DNA from: Candidatus Saccharimonadota bacterium
Lineage (GTDB): Bacteria > Patescibacteriota > Saccharimonadia > Saccharimonadales > UBA4665
Direction: 5' to 3'
Length of the DNA: 39,717 bases
NCBI GenBank assembly: GCA_027314885.1
Contig: DAHUZY010000004.1
Location: 1-39,717, forward strand
Under the pieces are notes generated by a model. It searched no databases. It saw nothing but the letters and a program-made list of their open reading frames with translations, and was not told the origin of the DNA. Shown here one piece after another: positions 27,249 through 36,656 of this stretch; positions within the stretch are counted from its first letter, which is position 1; the number at the start of each line of letters is the position of its first letter. Position numbers and translations under genes: made by a program.

Positions 27249-27455
27249 TGAGGACTATACTGCAATTATTGAACAAGACGCAACCACAGGGTTTTATGTG
27301 GCTTATATTCCTGATTTACCTGGTGCACACACCCAAGCAGCAACACCTGAAGAACTCAAAGATAATATTAAGAGGTCGTTGAGCTTGTACTAGAAGAAAA
27401 CCCTAAAAGTAAACCAGAATCATACTTCATTGGCAATCAACTTCTAACTATATAG
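27249..27455 (+). pseudogene. Decayed hicB copy without adjacent hicA
   Basis: YTAIIEQDATTGFYVAYIPDLPGAHTQAATPEELKDNI, then frameshift; downstream frame EVVELVLEENPKSKPESYFIGNQLLTI; initiator region degraded. Confidence 0.85.
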
Positions 27456-27545
27456 CCACAAACATATGAGTAGTGAGTCTTCTGATAAAGATATATACTT
27501 CTTCAGTCACTTTGTGATCCCTGCCACTGTATAATCATTTTTACC

Positions 27546-28475
27546 ATGGAAGATTTTAGCGATCGCATTTACAGGTATTTCTTAAACCACTATCCAGAAT
27601 TATCCATAGAACAACAATTTCATTTTGCGAACCGGCTGTATTTATGGAGCCAAGAAGCTGAAGCCAAGCGACTGCTCGATAATTTACGCCCTCAAATCAC
27701 GAGCAACGGAAATGTATTGGCAGCGATTCATCAAGTCATTGAAGATAGAAAAGAAACAAAATCTGCAAAGAACGATCTTGCTCAGCGGCGCAGCCCATAT
27801 TTTAAAAAATACCCTCTGCAGAGAACATGTCTTGCTGCATTATTTAGGATCATGATACTCAAGACAGTTTATTCTATAGACGCTAAACAACATTTCTATG
27901 AGTGCTTTGATAAAAAAACGGTAGAGTTTTATAGAATAATGCTCCTTGACGATTCACAAGCCATACGAATCTTTTCTACTCATGCAGTTAACTTTTTATA
28001 TTTGTATCAAATAGTCATTAAACAGGAACATACAGAATCTATTGCAACGCGGATCTTTAAAATTGGCCAAGAAGGCTATAACCAGAATGACCCAATAGAG
28101 CTAAAGTTACTCATGTACTTATATACTCACTGCATCATTGGCGAATCGCTGTTTTATTATCGCAACGTAGAAAGCAATCGAGCTGTCTATGATGAGATGA
28201 TAGGTTATCTCGAGCGCATTATAGAGAAGCACTTCAAAAAGATAAGCTTAGATAACAAATTGGAATTTCTGGTTTGTGCAAAAATCTTAGGATTTGATTC
28301 TGCCCACACGTCAGCAATATTTGATGAAGCACGCATGTCGCTCGCATCCCACGGTACTTATTTGGTTGACAAATATAATGTTCATACCAAAAGCACCCCA
28401 ATAAGCCTGGGGGCTTCAGAACACCGCAACACACTCTTCTTAATGGCGTGCCGCCCATTCAGGCCCTTAACGTAG
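27546..28475 (+). CDS. Hypothetical helical protein (309 aa)
   Basis: Long ORF, TATAAT 10 nt before ATG; no family recognised. Confidence 0.7.
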   Translation: MEDFSDRIYRYFLNHYPELSIEQQFHFANRLYLWSQEAEAKRLLDNLRPQITSNGNVLAAIHQVIEDRKETKSAKNDLAQRRSPYFKKYPLQRTCLAALFRIMILKTVYSIDAKQHFYECFDKKTVEFYRIMLLDDSQAIRIFSTHAVNFLYLYQIVIKQEHTESIATRIFKIGQEGYNQNDPIELKLLMYLYTHCIIGESLFYYRNVESNRAVYDEMIGYLERIIEKHFKKISLDNKLEFLVCAKILGFDSAHTSAIFDEARMSLASHGTYLVDKYNVHTKSTPISLGASEHRNTLFLMACRPFRPLT

Positions 28476-28548
28476 GTCATACTTTTTAAGGATTGGGTTT
28501 TGAAGTGTTCTTTTTGTTTCATCAAGCTTAGCCTAAAATATAGAAACA

Positions 28549-29433
28549 ATGGAAAACAAATTATATGGAGGAATTGAAGCAGGTGGAACTAAATTTGTCT
28601 GCGCAATTGCAAAGTCCCCGATAGATATTCTCAGTCAAGTGACTATTGATACCACCACTCCAAGAGAGACGCTTCAAGAGGTGATCGCTTTTTTTAGAAG
28701 TGGCTCGCGTGTCGGCAGCTTAGGTATTGCATCTTTTGGTCCGCTTGATTTAAATGAGCACTCTCCAACTTACGGCTCTATTACGACTACACCAAAACCT
28801 GGTTGGCAAAATGTCAGCCTACTCGATGAACTAAAGGGAACCTTGAACACCAATATCGCTATTGATACAGACGTGAATGCCGCAGCGCTAGGCGAACACC
28901 TATACGGAGCCGGCATGGGGGTAGATAACATGATTTTTCTTACTGTAGGAACGGGGATTGGCGGCGGTTTTATTGCGAGGGGCGAAATTTTCAAAGGTCT
29001 GTCGCACCCAGAAATAGGACATACCTTAATCCCTCGTTTAAATGGGGATGATGTCCAAAGCTCTTGTCGGTATCACAATAATTGCCTCGAGGGTCTCGCA
29101 AGCGGAACTGCTTTGAAGGCACGAGCTGGGCAAGCGGCAGAATATATCCAAGACGAAAATGTGTGGGAGGTAGAAGCAAAATATTTAGCGTATGGAATAA
29201 GTAATATTATCCTTACTGTTATGCCGGAGAAAATCATTATTGGTGGCGGCGTGATGAAACACAAAGGATTGATTGAAAGGGTGCGTGATCACCTTATAGA
29301 TACCCTCAACGGCTATATTAATTTGCCCATAGTTAATGAAGACATTGAACAGTATATTGTTTCCCCGTCACTTGGTGCCTTAAGTGGTGTAACCGGAGCC
29401 CTCGTACTTGCTGCCAGCAGCCCTCATGATTAA
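28549..29433 (+). CDS. ROK-family sugar kinase (fructokinase-like)
   Basis: GGIEAGGTKFVCAI, DTDVNAAALGE, TVGTGIGGGFI, HPEIGHTLIPR. Confidence 0.9.
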   Translation: MENKLYGGIEAGGTKFVCAIAKSPIDILSQVTIDTTTPRETLQEVIAFFRSGSRVGSLGIASFGPLDLNEHSPTYGSITTTPKPGWQNVSLLDELKGTLNTNIAIDTDVNAAALGEHLYGAGMGVDNMIFLTVGTGIGGGFIARGEIFKGLSHPEIGHTLIPRLNGDDVQSSCRYHNNCLEGLASGTALKARAGQAAEYIQDENVWEVEAKYLAYGISNIILTVMPEKIIIGGGVMKHKGLIERVRDHLIDTLNGYINLPIVNEDIEQYIVSPSLGALSGVTGALVLAASSPHD

Positions 29434-29465
29434 GTAACACTAAGACTTTTGCTATCATCAGATAT

Positions 29466-29912
29466 ATGAAGACTCGTTTTAAGTTAACCCCCGCTGTTTA
29501 TCTATTTCTCAGACGGGATAATCAAATCCTACTTCTAAAACGTGCTAACACCGGCTACCAAGATGGGCTGTACGGCGTGCCCGCAGGCCATATTGATGGT
29601 GGTGAGCTTGCCATGGCAGCAATGTGCAGAGAAGCCAAAGAAGAAGCAGGCATTGATATAAAAGAAGATGACTTACGGCTTGTGCACGTGACGCATCGTC
29701 TCAACGGTTCTCCAGAGCAAGAAAGAATAGATTTGTTTTTTGAGTGTGAAAGTTGGAGGGGGGTAATTACCAATAAAGAGCCTGAAAAATGTGATAATTT
29801 AAAGTGGTTTCACATCGATGGACTGCCAACTAATATGATTCCCCACGTACGAATAACTTTGGAAAAATCACTACAGGGGCATTACTACTCAGAGTACACA
29901 TTTGAGCCTTAA
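29466..29912 (+). CDS. Nudix hydrolase
   Basis: Nudix box GHIDGGELAMAAMCREAKEEAGI. Confidence 0.93.
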   Translation: MKTRFKLTPAVYLFLRRDNQILLLKRANTGYQDGLYGVPAGHIDGGELAMAAMCREAKEEAGIDIKEDDLRLVHVTHRLNGSPEQERIDLFFECESWRGVITNKEPEKCDNLKWFHIDGLPTNMIPHVRITLEKSLQGHYYSEYTFEP

Positions 29913-29941
29913 GCAAATCCCCGTTAAATTAAAGTGCCCTT

Positions 29942-30637
29942 CTAGCCAACAGTTGTTTTGAACAAGTGGCCGATTGCGAAAGTGGCAGCCATTGCAAGCG
30001 CACCACCAATTACCACCCGGATAACTGCTCGGCGCCGGGAAGCGTCACCAACAACTGCACTCAAGTAGCCGGTTATGCTGAGAGCTGCGAGCACGGCGAT
30101 AAACGTTATAGTAACTCGTAAATTTTGGCGTACTATAAGAATAGCGAGCAGTGGGATTACGCCTCCGACAGTAAAGGACAATAACGAAGCAATGGCGGCG
30201 TGCCATGGATTATTTAGGTCTTCTTCGTCCAAATTAAGCTCTGCCTCAAGGTGTGCTTTAAGGGCATCATCTTTGGAAAGCTCTTTCGCGACAAGTTGAG
30301 CAGTCTGAGCACTCAGTCCTTTCGACTCATACGCTCTGGCGAGGCCTGCTAGTTCATGCTCAGGGTCTTCCTTTAGACGGATCTTCTCCTGGTTGATGTA
30401 GGATCTCTCGGAATCACGTTGGCTGCTGACAGAAACATACTCACCAACTGCCATGCTCAATGCACCAGCTGCCAGGCCAGCTATGCCAGCAGTAATAATT
30501 GTTCCACGGTGAGAGGTAGCACCAGCAACGCCGAGAGCAATACTCGCAACAGACACAATGCCGTCGTTCGCTCCAAGCACTGCAGCACGCAGCCAGTTCA
30601 GCCTGGTATTTGATAGTGGATCGTCACTATTTGCCAT
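29942..30637 (-). CDS. VIT1/CCC1-family transporter
   Basis: LRAAVLGANDGIVSVASIALGVAGA...AGLAAGALSMAVGEYVSVSSQRDSE. Confidence 0.92.
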   Translation of the reverse strand: MANSDDPLSNTRLNWLRAAVLGANDGIVSVASIALGVAGATSHRGTIITAGIAGLAAGALSMAVGEYVSVSSQRDSERSYINQEKIRLKEDPEHELAGLARAYESKGLSAQTAQLVAKELSKDDALKAHLEAELNLDEEDLNNPWHAAIASLLSFTVGGVIPLLAILIVRQNLRVTITFIAVLAALSITGYLSAVVGDASRRRAVIRVVIGGALAMAATFAIGHLFKTTVG

Positions 30638-30778
30638 AATCTTTCCTAGTTAGTATAAGTCATAGTATATAAATAGGGACATTAAATAAGCTACACTTTA
30701 AGTGCCTCTGTGGATATTCATAATCATTATCGACCGTATTGTCATCAAGACCTCGCCTGACTACGCGGTGGCTGCTGC

Positions 30779-31222
30779 TTATTTAGTATTTGGAAGACGA
30801 CGTATTAATTCACAGAACTCAGTGGTAAACTTAAATTCCATCTCCTTGGCTGCTTCACGAGGAGTGAACCAAGTATAGGCATCCTCGTTACTTTCTGGGT
30901 CCAGTGTAATCTTAGTCGTTTCCGGTAGGTCGACTTCATAAATTACGAAGATAAGCGGCACACGTGTACCGCCTACAGAAATAGTAATTTTAGTGAGCAG
31001 CGTCACCAGCTGCTTGGGCGTACCTTCATAGGTAACGCCAAGTTCTTCGTTTAGTTCCCGTTGCAAGGTCTCAGAAAATACTTCACCCCTATCTACCCGC
31101 CCGCCGGGTAGATCCCAGTGAGCAGCGTTACCACTGAACTCAGGGATATGAACCATTAATATCCTGCCAGCTGCATTACGAATAAGGGCTTTAATCCCGA
31201 CCTGAAACAGCTGCACCGACAT
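30779..31222 (-). CDS. Nudix hydrolase
   Basis: GGRVDRGEVFSETLQRELNEELGV. Confidence 0.92.
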   Translation of the reverse strand: MSVQLFQVGIKALIRNAAGRILMVHIPEFSGNAAHWDLPGGRVDRGEVFSETLQRELNEELGVTYEGTPKQLVTLLTKITISVGGTRVPLIFVIYEVDLPETTKITLDPESNEDAYTWFTPREAAKEMEFKFTTEFCELIRRLPNTK

Positions 31223-31251
31223 AAAATAATATTACCAGCTATACTGTCCTC

Positions 31252-31788
31252 ATGCAGCTATACGCGATTCGGCATGCCCGCACCAGCTCAAATGAACGGC
31301 AAATAATCAACGGGCAATATGATGACGAGATCTCCGCGGGCGGACGCCAAGAAATCCCGCTGCTGGTAGAAAAACTCCGTCCGCATAAGTTCGACACTAT
31401 CTATTCATCACCGCTTAGGCGTGCCATGGGGACAGCATTGCCCATTGCCGAGGAGCACAATGTCGACATAAATGTGGACCGGCGCATTATAGAAGTGAAT
31501 ATGGGATCTTTTTCTAACAAGCCGTACGATTCAATGGTTCCAATTTTCGGTAAAACCTCTTCCGAACTGCTTGATACGTATGAATATGACTTAAGGAAAT
31601 ATGGCGGAGAGTCGGCCGAGGAAGTACGCGCGCGGGTTAACTCTTTTATGGGCGAGCTTAAGACCGCTAATTACGCGGCGGTTTTAGTGGTGACGCACGG
31701 CGGCATTATCCGCTGGCTACACTATCTCATTAATGGTCGAAAAACCGGTAAAGTACCAAACCTGAGCATACATAAGTTCTTGCTCTAA
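31252..31788 (+). CDS. Histidine phosphatase (phosphoglycerate mutase-like)
   Basis: YAIRHARTSSNE (RHG-like RHA), SSPLRRAMGTA, VVTHGGIIR. Confidence 0.9.
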   Translation: MQLYAIRHARTSSNERQIINGQYDDEISAGGRQEIPLLVEKLRPHKFDTIYSSPLRRAMGTALPIAEEHNVDINVDRRIIEVNMGSFSNKPYDSMVPIFGKTSSELLDTYEYDLRKYGGESAEEVRARVNSFMGELKTANYAAVLVVTHGGIIRWLHYLINGRKTGKVPNLSIHKFLL

Positions 31789-31911
31789 AAAACCACAAGC
31801 CAATAATCTTGCTAACGAGCAAAAATATTGTAGTAACAATTTTTACATACGAACGGAGGGTCCGCGCTTAGACTATTAATAAAGGCAAATACTAACCAAG
31901 AGGAGGACCCG

Positions 31912-32316
31912 ATGAGTAGGGTATTGCTTGTATTGTCTGCGCTCAGTCTGTTGATTCTTATGGCAGGTACTGCGCTGGTGCCACAGAATCCTGTTTTCTG
32001 GCTGGCTACCAACAGCGGCCTCTATCAGGTTATACGAGGTGTGTTGGCGGTCATTCTTCTTGCTCAGAGCGTAACTGAGCCGCCACGGCACTGGTTATTA
32101 AGGGGATTGGCGGGAGTCGTATCCATTGGCATTGTTGCTTGGGTGGTCGTAGTTGCCTACTTAGGCAGTATGCTGTTCCTCGATGTAATCAGTTTGCTGG
32201 CCGCTGCTTGTGCGATTGGCGTCACGGCAATGGAATCAGCCGCTTTACCGCATAGCCCCGCCCCCCCATCACTCCTAAGTATCACCTTAAACATCACCAA
32301 ATATAACTTGATATAA
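31912..32316 (+). CDS. Hypothetical membrane protein
   Basis: Three to four hydrophobic segments; SD AGAGGAGG. Confidence 0.6.
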   Translation: MSRVLLVLSALSLLILMAGTALVPQNPVFWLATNSGLYQVIRGVLAVILLAQSVTEPPRHWLLRGLAGVVSIGIVAWVVVVAYLGSMLFLDVISLLAAACAIGVTAMESAALPHSPAPPSLLSITLNITKYNLI

Positions 32317-32350
32317 TATATATAAAGTAACTAAAGAGAGAAGCTCAACA

Positions 32351-33082
32351 ATGAGTGGTCATAGTAAGTGGTCAACAATTAAACGCCAGAAGGGTGCAAA
32401 AGATGCTGCTCGCGGTGCAGTCTTTACGAAACTCGGTAACGCGATAGCGATCGCCGCTCGCAGTGGAGCTGACCCTGATACTAATTTTTCTCTACGCCTA
32501 GCCATAGATAAAGCCAAGGCTGCCAATATGCCAACTGCCAATATTCAGCGTTCGATTGACCGAACTAAAGATAAAAGCTCCGATCAACTCCAAGAAGTGC
32601 TCTACGAGGGTTATGGCCCAGGCGGCGTGGCTATTTTAGTAGAGTGCACAACAGACAATATTAATCGTACCTATCCGGATGTGAAGCTTGCCTTCACCAA
32701 GCACGGGGGAGCGATTGCTGAGAAAGGAGCAGTAGCTTTTCAGTTTGATCGCAAAGGTCTCATTCGTGTACCGGCCGGTGGTGATGAAATATTATTGCAG
32801 GCTCTCGATGCCGGCGCTCAGGATGTACAGGAAGAGGGTGGTGAGACGCTGATCTACACCGATCCCAAAGCCCTCGCCAGAGTCCGGGATAGTCTAATAA
32901 GCGGTGGTCAGTCAATCAGCGAGGCGGAACTGACTTACGTACCAAACAACACGGTCACTATTACCAATCGCGACACAGCCTCTAAAACCGTCCGCTTGAT
33001 GGATGCGCTGGAGGCGCTCGATGATGTCAGTACTACCCATGTCAACTTTGATATCCCCGAAGACATAGCCTCACAGCTCTAG
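32351..33082 (+). CDS. yebC: YebC/TACO1-family protein
   Basis: MSGHSKWSTIKRQKGAKDAARGAVFTKL. Confidence 0.97.
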   Translation: MSGHSKWSTIKRQKGAKDAARGAVFTKLGNAIAIAARSGADPDTNFSLRLAIDKAKAANMPTANIQRSIDRTKDKSSDQLQEVLYEGYGPGGVAILVECTTDNINRTYPDVKLAFTKHGGAIAEKGAVAFQFDRKGLIRVPAGGDEILLQALDAGAQDVQEEGGETLIYTDPKALARVRDSLISGGQSISEAELTYVPNNTVTITNRDTASKTVRLMDALEALDDVSTTHVNFDIPEDIASQL

Positions 33083-33114
33083 GGCTGTAGGATCTACAGT
33101 GGTAAGCTAGCACT

Positions 33115-33618
33115 ATGAGAATTATTGGGATTGACCCGGGAACTGGCATATTGGGTTTTGGTATCATTGAGGCAACCTCGGGCAAGCCGAAGCTAGTAGA
33201 TGGCGGCGTCATCCGTACTCCCGCAAAAGAAGACGATGCGAAACGGCTGCAGACTATTTATGAAGAACTAACTGACATTATCGCAGCGAGCCAGCCTGAA
33301 TATATGGCGGTAGAGAAACTGTTCTTTGCGCAGAATGTCACTACAGCCATGACTGTTGCGCAGGCCAGGGGAGTCGTCTTACTGGCTGGCCGTCAAGCAC
33401 AATTGGAGATTCATGAATATACCCCGCTACAAATTAAGCAAGCCTTGACAGGATATGGCCGGGCAGAAAAGAAGCAGATTCAAGAAATGGTGCGAGTGAT
33501 CCTTAAGCTGAAGACAGCCCCCTCACCTGATGATTGTGCAGATGCCTTTGCAGCGGCCATTACGCACCTCATGATGACCCAAAACCCTATTCAGTCATCC
33601 TCGCGGCATATGACATAA
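33115..33618 (+). CDS. ruvC: Crossover junction endodeoxyribonuclease RuvC
   Basis: IGIDPGTGILGFG, VEKLFFAQNVTTAM, DDCADAFAAAITH. Confidence 0.96.
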   Translation: MRIIGIDPGTGILGFGIIEATSGKPKLVDGGVIRTPAKEDDAKRLQTIYEELTDIIAASQPEYMAVEKLFFAQNVTTAMTVAQARGVVLLAGRQAQLEIHEYTPLQIKQALTGYGRAEKKQIQEMVRVILKLKTAPSPDDCADAFAAAITHLMMTQNPIQSSSRHMT

Positions 33619-33625
33619 TGGGATC

Positions 33626-34213
33626 ATGATTGCAACACTTACCGGCGTCGTCAGCGAAAAGACTGCAGATATGGTTATCCTGGAAGCAAGCGGAGTCGGT
33701 TACGGCCTATTCGTTACTGCTGATGACTATAGCCACTTAATAGTCAAAGACAAGGTAAAAGTGTACATCTATGAATATATCCGTGAGCAGGCTCACGATC
33801 TCTTTGGCTTCTTGGAAAAGGACACGAAGGCACTCTTTGAGCAGCTATTGGCTGTCAATGGGGTCGGCCCGAAAATGGCGCTGGCTATTTTAAGCATCGC
33901 TTCTGCCCAGGCGCTCCGCCACGCTATAGCCGACGCCGATGTTGCCTTCATAACCCAGGCAAACGGCGTCGGTAAACGTCTGGCCGAAAGGGTAGTGGTG
34001 GAATTAAAAGATAAAGTCGGTTTGCATGCTGCAGACCTAGGATCTTCTACTCTTCTAAGTGCCGAATCGCGACTTCTGTCTGACGATGCGGTTGCAGCAC
34101 TGGTATCACTTGGCTACAACGTTGCCGATGCAGCCAAAGCCTTGCAGCCTGTAGATAAGACTTTGCCGACCGAAAAAAGAGTCACACAAGCCTTAAAAAG
34201 GATGCCGTCGTGA
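33626..34213 (+). CDS. ruvA: Holliday junction DNA helicase subunit RuvA
   Basis: MIATLTGVV..., LLAVNGVGPKMALAIL, VGKRLAERVVVELKDK. Confidence 0.95.
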   Translation: MIATLTGVVSEKTADMVILEASGVGYGLFVTADDYSHLIVKDKVKVYIYEYIREQAHDLFGFLEKDTKALFEQLLAVNGVGPKMALAILSIASAQALRHAIADADVAFITQANGVGKRLAERVVVELKDKVGLHAADLGSSTLLSAESRLLSDDAVAALVSLGYNVADAAKALQPVDKTLPTEKRVTQALKRMPS

Positions 34214-34215
34214 AC

Positions 34216-35028
34216 ATGCCGACCATTAAACTAAAAGACGGCACAAGCATACCACAAATTGGTCTCGGACTCTGGCAGATACGTGATAGTGATATATTTC
34301 AGCAAGCATTTTCAGCGGCGCTCAATGCGGGGTATCGGCACTTTGACAGCGCCCAAGAATATCATAATGAACAGCTGCTTGGCAAAGCCTGGCGCACGAG
34401 TGGCTTAAAACGCCAGGAATTATTCCTCACTACTAAGATCAGTGTTCGGCACTTTCGGCCCAGCTCGCTGAAAAAGAGTTTTGAAGAGTCTTTACAGAAG
34501 CTGCAAACTGACTACGTTGACCTGCTGTTGTTGCACTTTCCCGTACCCGTATTGCGTAAGCAGGCTTGGCGTGTGCTCGAAGAGCTTCATGCTGCTAAGC
34601 GAGCCCGTAATATTGGAGTAAGTAACTACACAATCCGGCATCTGGAAGAGATGCAAGGATACAGCCAACAAGAGCCGGCAATTAACCAAGTCGAATTGCA
34701 TGTATTTCTGCAGCAACCGGAACTTCTAACATACTGTCGCAAGCGGCATATCGCTATTGAGGCGTATTCACCACTTGCTCATGCACGAGTCATGGACGAT
34801 CCGGTTGTACAGAAAATAGCCGATAAGCACCATAAAACCTATGCACAAATTCTGCTGCGCTGGCTGGTCGAACAACAAACAGTTATCTTGCCAAAGTCAG
34901 TTACTCCGAGCCGAATTAAGGAAAATATCGAGGTCTTTAGTTTTGTTTTAGATGAAGCCGACCGAGCAGCTCTAGCTCGTCAAGACAAAGATCTGAGGAC
35001 CTGCTGGAGTCCGGTACATGTTCCCTAA
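34216..35028 (+). CDS. Aldo/keto reductase
   Basis: PTIKLKDGTSIPQIGLGLWQI...HFDSAQEYHNE...TTKI...IGVSNY...LPKS. A GTG at 34210 is an alternative start. Confidence 0.95.
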   Translation: MPTIKLKDGTSIPQIGLGLWQIRDSDIFQQAFSAALNAGYRHFDSAQEYHNEQLLGKAWRTSGLKRQELFLTTKISVRHFRPSSLKKSFEESLQKLQTDYVDLLLLHFPVPVLRKQAWRVLEELHAAKRARNIGVSNYTIRHLEEMQGYSQQEPAINQVELHVFLQQPELLTYCRKRHIAIEAYSPLAHARVMDDPVVQKIADKHHKTYAQILLRWLVEQQTVILPKSVTPSRIKENIEVFSFVLDEADRAALARQDKDLRTCWSPVHVP

Positions 35029-35055
35029 GCAGGGCGCGGAGTATACTAAGAACAC

Positions 35056-36084
35056 ATGATTGATCGAATTGTAAATGCGAATGCCAGTGATGAGGAGCCC
35101 CAGGAAGTTGAACTGGAAGCAACTCTCAGACCCAGGGACTTCAAAAATTACATTGGCCAGGAACGCCTGAAGCAAAATATCCAGCTGGCTATTACTGCCG
35201 CCAAAAAGCGAGGGGAACCACTAGATCATGTCCTGCTGCATGGCCCGCCCGGACTTGGGAAAACTACTATGGCAAGCGTTATTGCGCACGAAATGGGAGC
35301 CCAGATTCGCATTACTTCCGGTCCGGCTATTGAACGGGCCGGTGACCTGGCGAGCTTACTAACTAATTTGGAAAACGGTGACATCTTATTCATAGATGAA
35401 ATCCACCGCTTGAATCGTAACGTTGAAGAAGTACTCTATTCAGCCATGGAAGATTTTCAATTGGATATTATGATTGGGAAAGGCCCCTCAGCCCGTTCGC
35501 TCCGACTAGATTTACCGAAGTTCACTATTATTGGCGCAACCACACGAACCGGTTCCTTGGCTGCCCCGCTGCGTGATAGATTCGGCATGATTCACCGGCT
35601 GGATTTCTATACACCTGAAGAAATTGAGCAGATACTTATGCGCGCCGCCCACATTTTAAACGTCGCCATAGACAATGTGGCAGCCCAGACGTTAGCGAAG
35701 CGGGCCCGTCTTACGCCCCGTATCGCGAATAGACTTCTAAAGAGAGTGCGTGACTATGCTGATGTCAACGGCGACGGCATGATTAACGAGACAACTAGCC
35801 GTCAAGCACTGAAGCTGCTCGACATCGATGAACTTGGTTTGGATAGCGCCGACCGCAGTCTACTGCTTGCGATCATGGACAACTATGACGGTGGTCCGGT
35901 TGGCCTTGATACTCTGGCTGCTCTCACGGCAGAAGAGCGGGGAACGATTGAAGAATTTTACGAGCCGTATCTTATGCAGATCGGCTTACTAGAGCGGACA
36001 CCCAAAGGCCGCAAACTGACGCCAAAGGCGTATAGGCACCTAGGTAGAACATCTAGCCAAGACAGCCAGGCGGCACTGCTTTAA
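35056..36084 (+). CDS. ruvB: Holliday junction DNA helicase RuvB
   Basis: [18 protein letters not shown]..., [38 protein letters not shown]. Confidence 0.97.
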   Translation: MIDRIVNANASDEEPQEVELEATLRPRDFKNYIGQERLKQNIQLAITAAKKRGEPLDHVLLHGPPGLGKTTMASVIAHEMGAQIRITSGPAIERAGDLASLLTNLENGDILFIDEIHRLNRNVEEVLYSAMEDFQLDIMIGKGPSARSLRLDLPKFTIIGATTRTGSLAAPLRDRFGMIHRLDFYTPEEIEQILMRAAHILNVAIDNVAAQTLAKRARLTPRIANRLLKRVRDYADVNGDGMINETTSRQALKLLDIDELGLDSADRSLLLAIMDNYDGGPVGLDTLAALTAEERGTIEEFYEPYLMQIGLLERTPKGRKLTPKAYRHLGRTSSQDSQAALL

Positions 36085-36581
36085 TTGGTGCTGTGGATAA
36101 TTAACTGCTTTTTGCCGTTCACGGTACCCTCGTACGTTGTGACTAAGGTGTACTCGGCGCAGGTAGTATCATTGCTTTCGCAACTGCTTATGCCATTAAT
36201 CTGGGTAGGTTCGTATGCATATGCGTCGGCCTGCGGAGTGGCAACCAGTTTTTCGCTTTGCGTGCGGCTAGAGGGATCGATCAGCAGCTGAGGATTAAGA
36301 TGTGGCATATTTTTAGCGAGCCAGGAAGGATTATTCATATCGGTTCGACTCGGATAGTGGCCGTTCTTAGGATTGTTATAGTACTCTTCAAGTTGCTGGT
36401 GGATGGTTTCTAGGTTATTTTGCCTGGTTAAGTTACGGTTCTTTTGCTGAATCCCCCCGTACGTCATGACCACCAGGATAATCAGCACCACCAGTACGGC
36501 AATTACGATAATAAGCTCAAATATCGTGAAACCTTGTTCATCCTGAGAAAGTCTTTTATGTAGTGTATTGAGTGATTTCAT
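36081..36581 (-). CDS. Type IV pilin-like protein
   Basis: Prepilin motif [23 protein letters not shown]; stop overlaps the ruvB stop by 4 nt. Confidence 0.88.
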   Translation of the reverse strand: MKSLNTLHKRLSQDEQGFTIFELIIVIAVLVVLIILVVMTYGGIQQKNRNLTRQNNLETIHQQLEEYYNNPKNGHYPSRTDMNNPSWLAKNMPHLNPQLLIDPSSRTQSEKLVATPQADAYAYEPTQINGISSCESNDTTCAEYTLVTTYEGTVNGKKQLIIHSTN

Positions 36582-36656
36582 GTGTGTCTTGACCAATATG
36601 CCTAGGTTTGATTATAGGCATAAGTGTTTTAGATAATCAATTGTCTTTATCCACCA

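Noticed and set aside
30715-30771. 16-aa GTG ORF after a TACACT box
   Set aside because: Too short, with no independent support.
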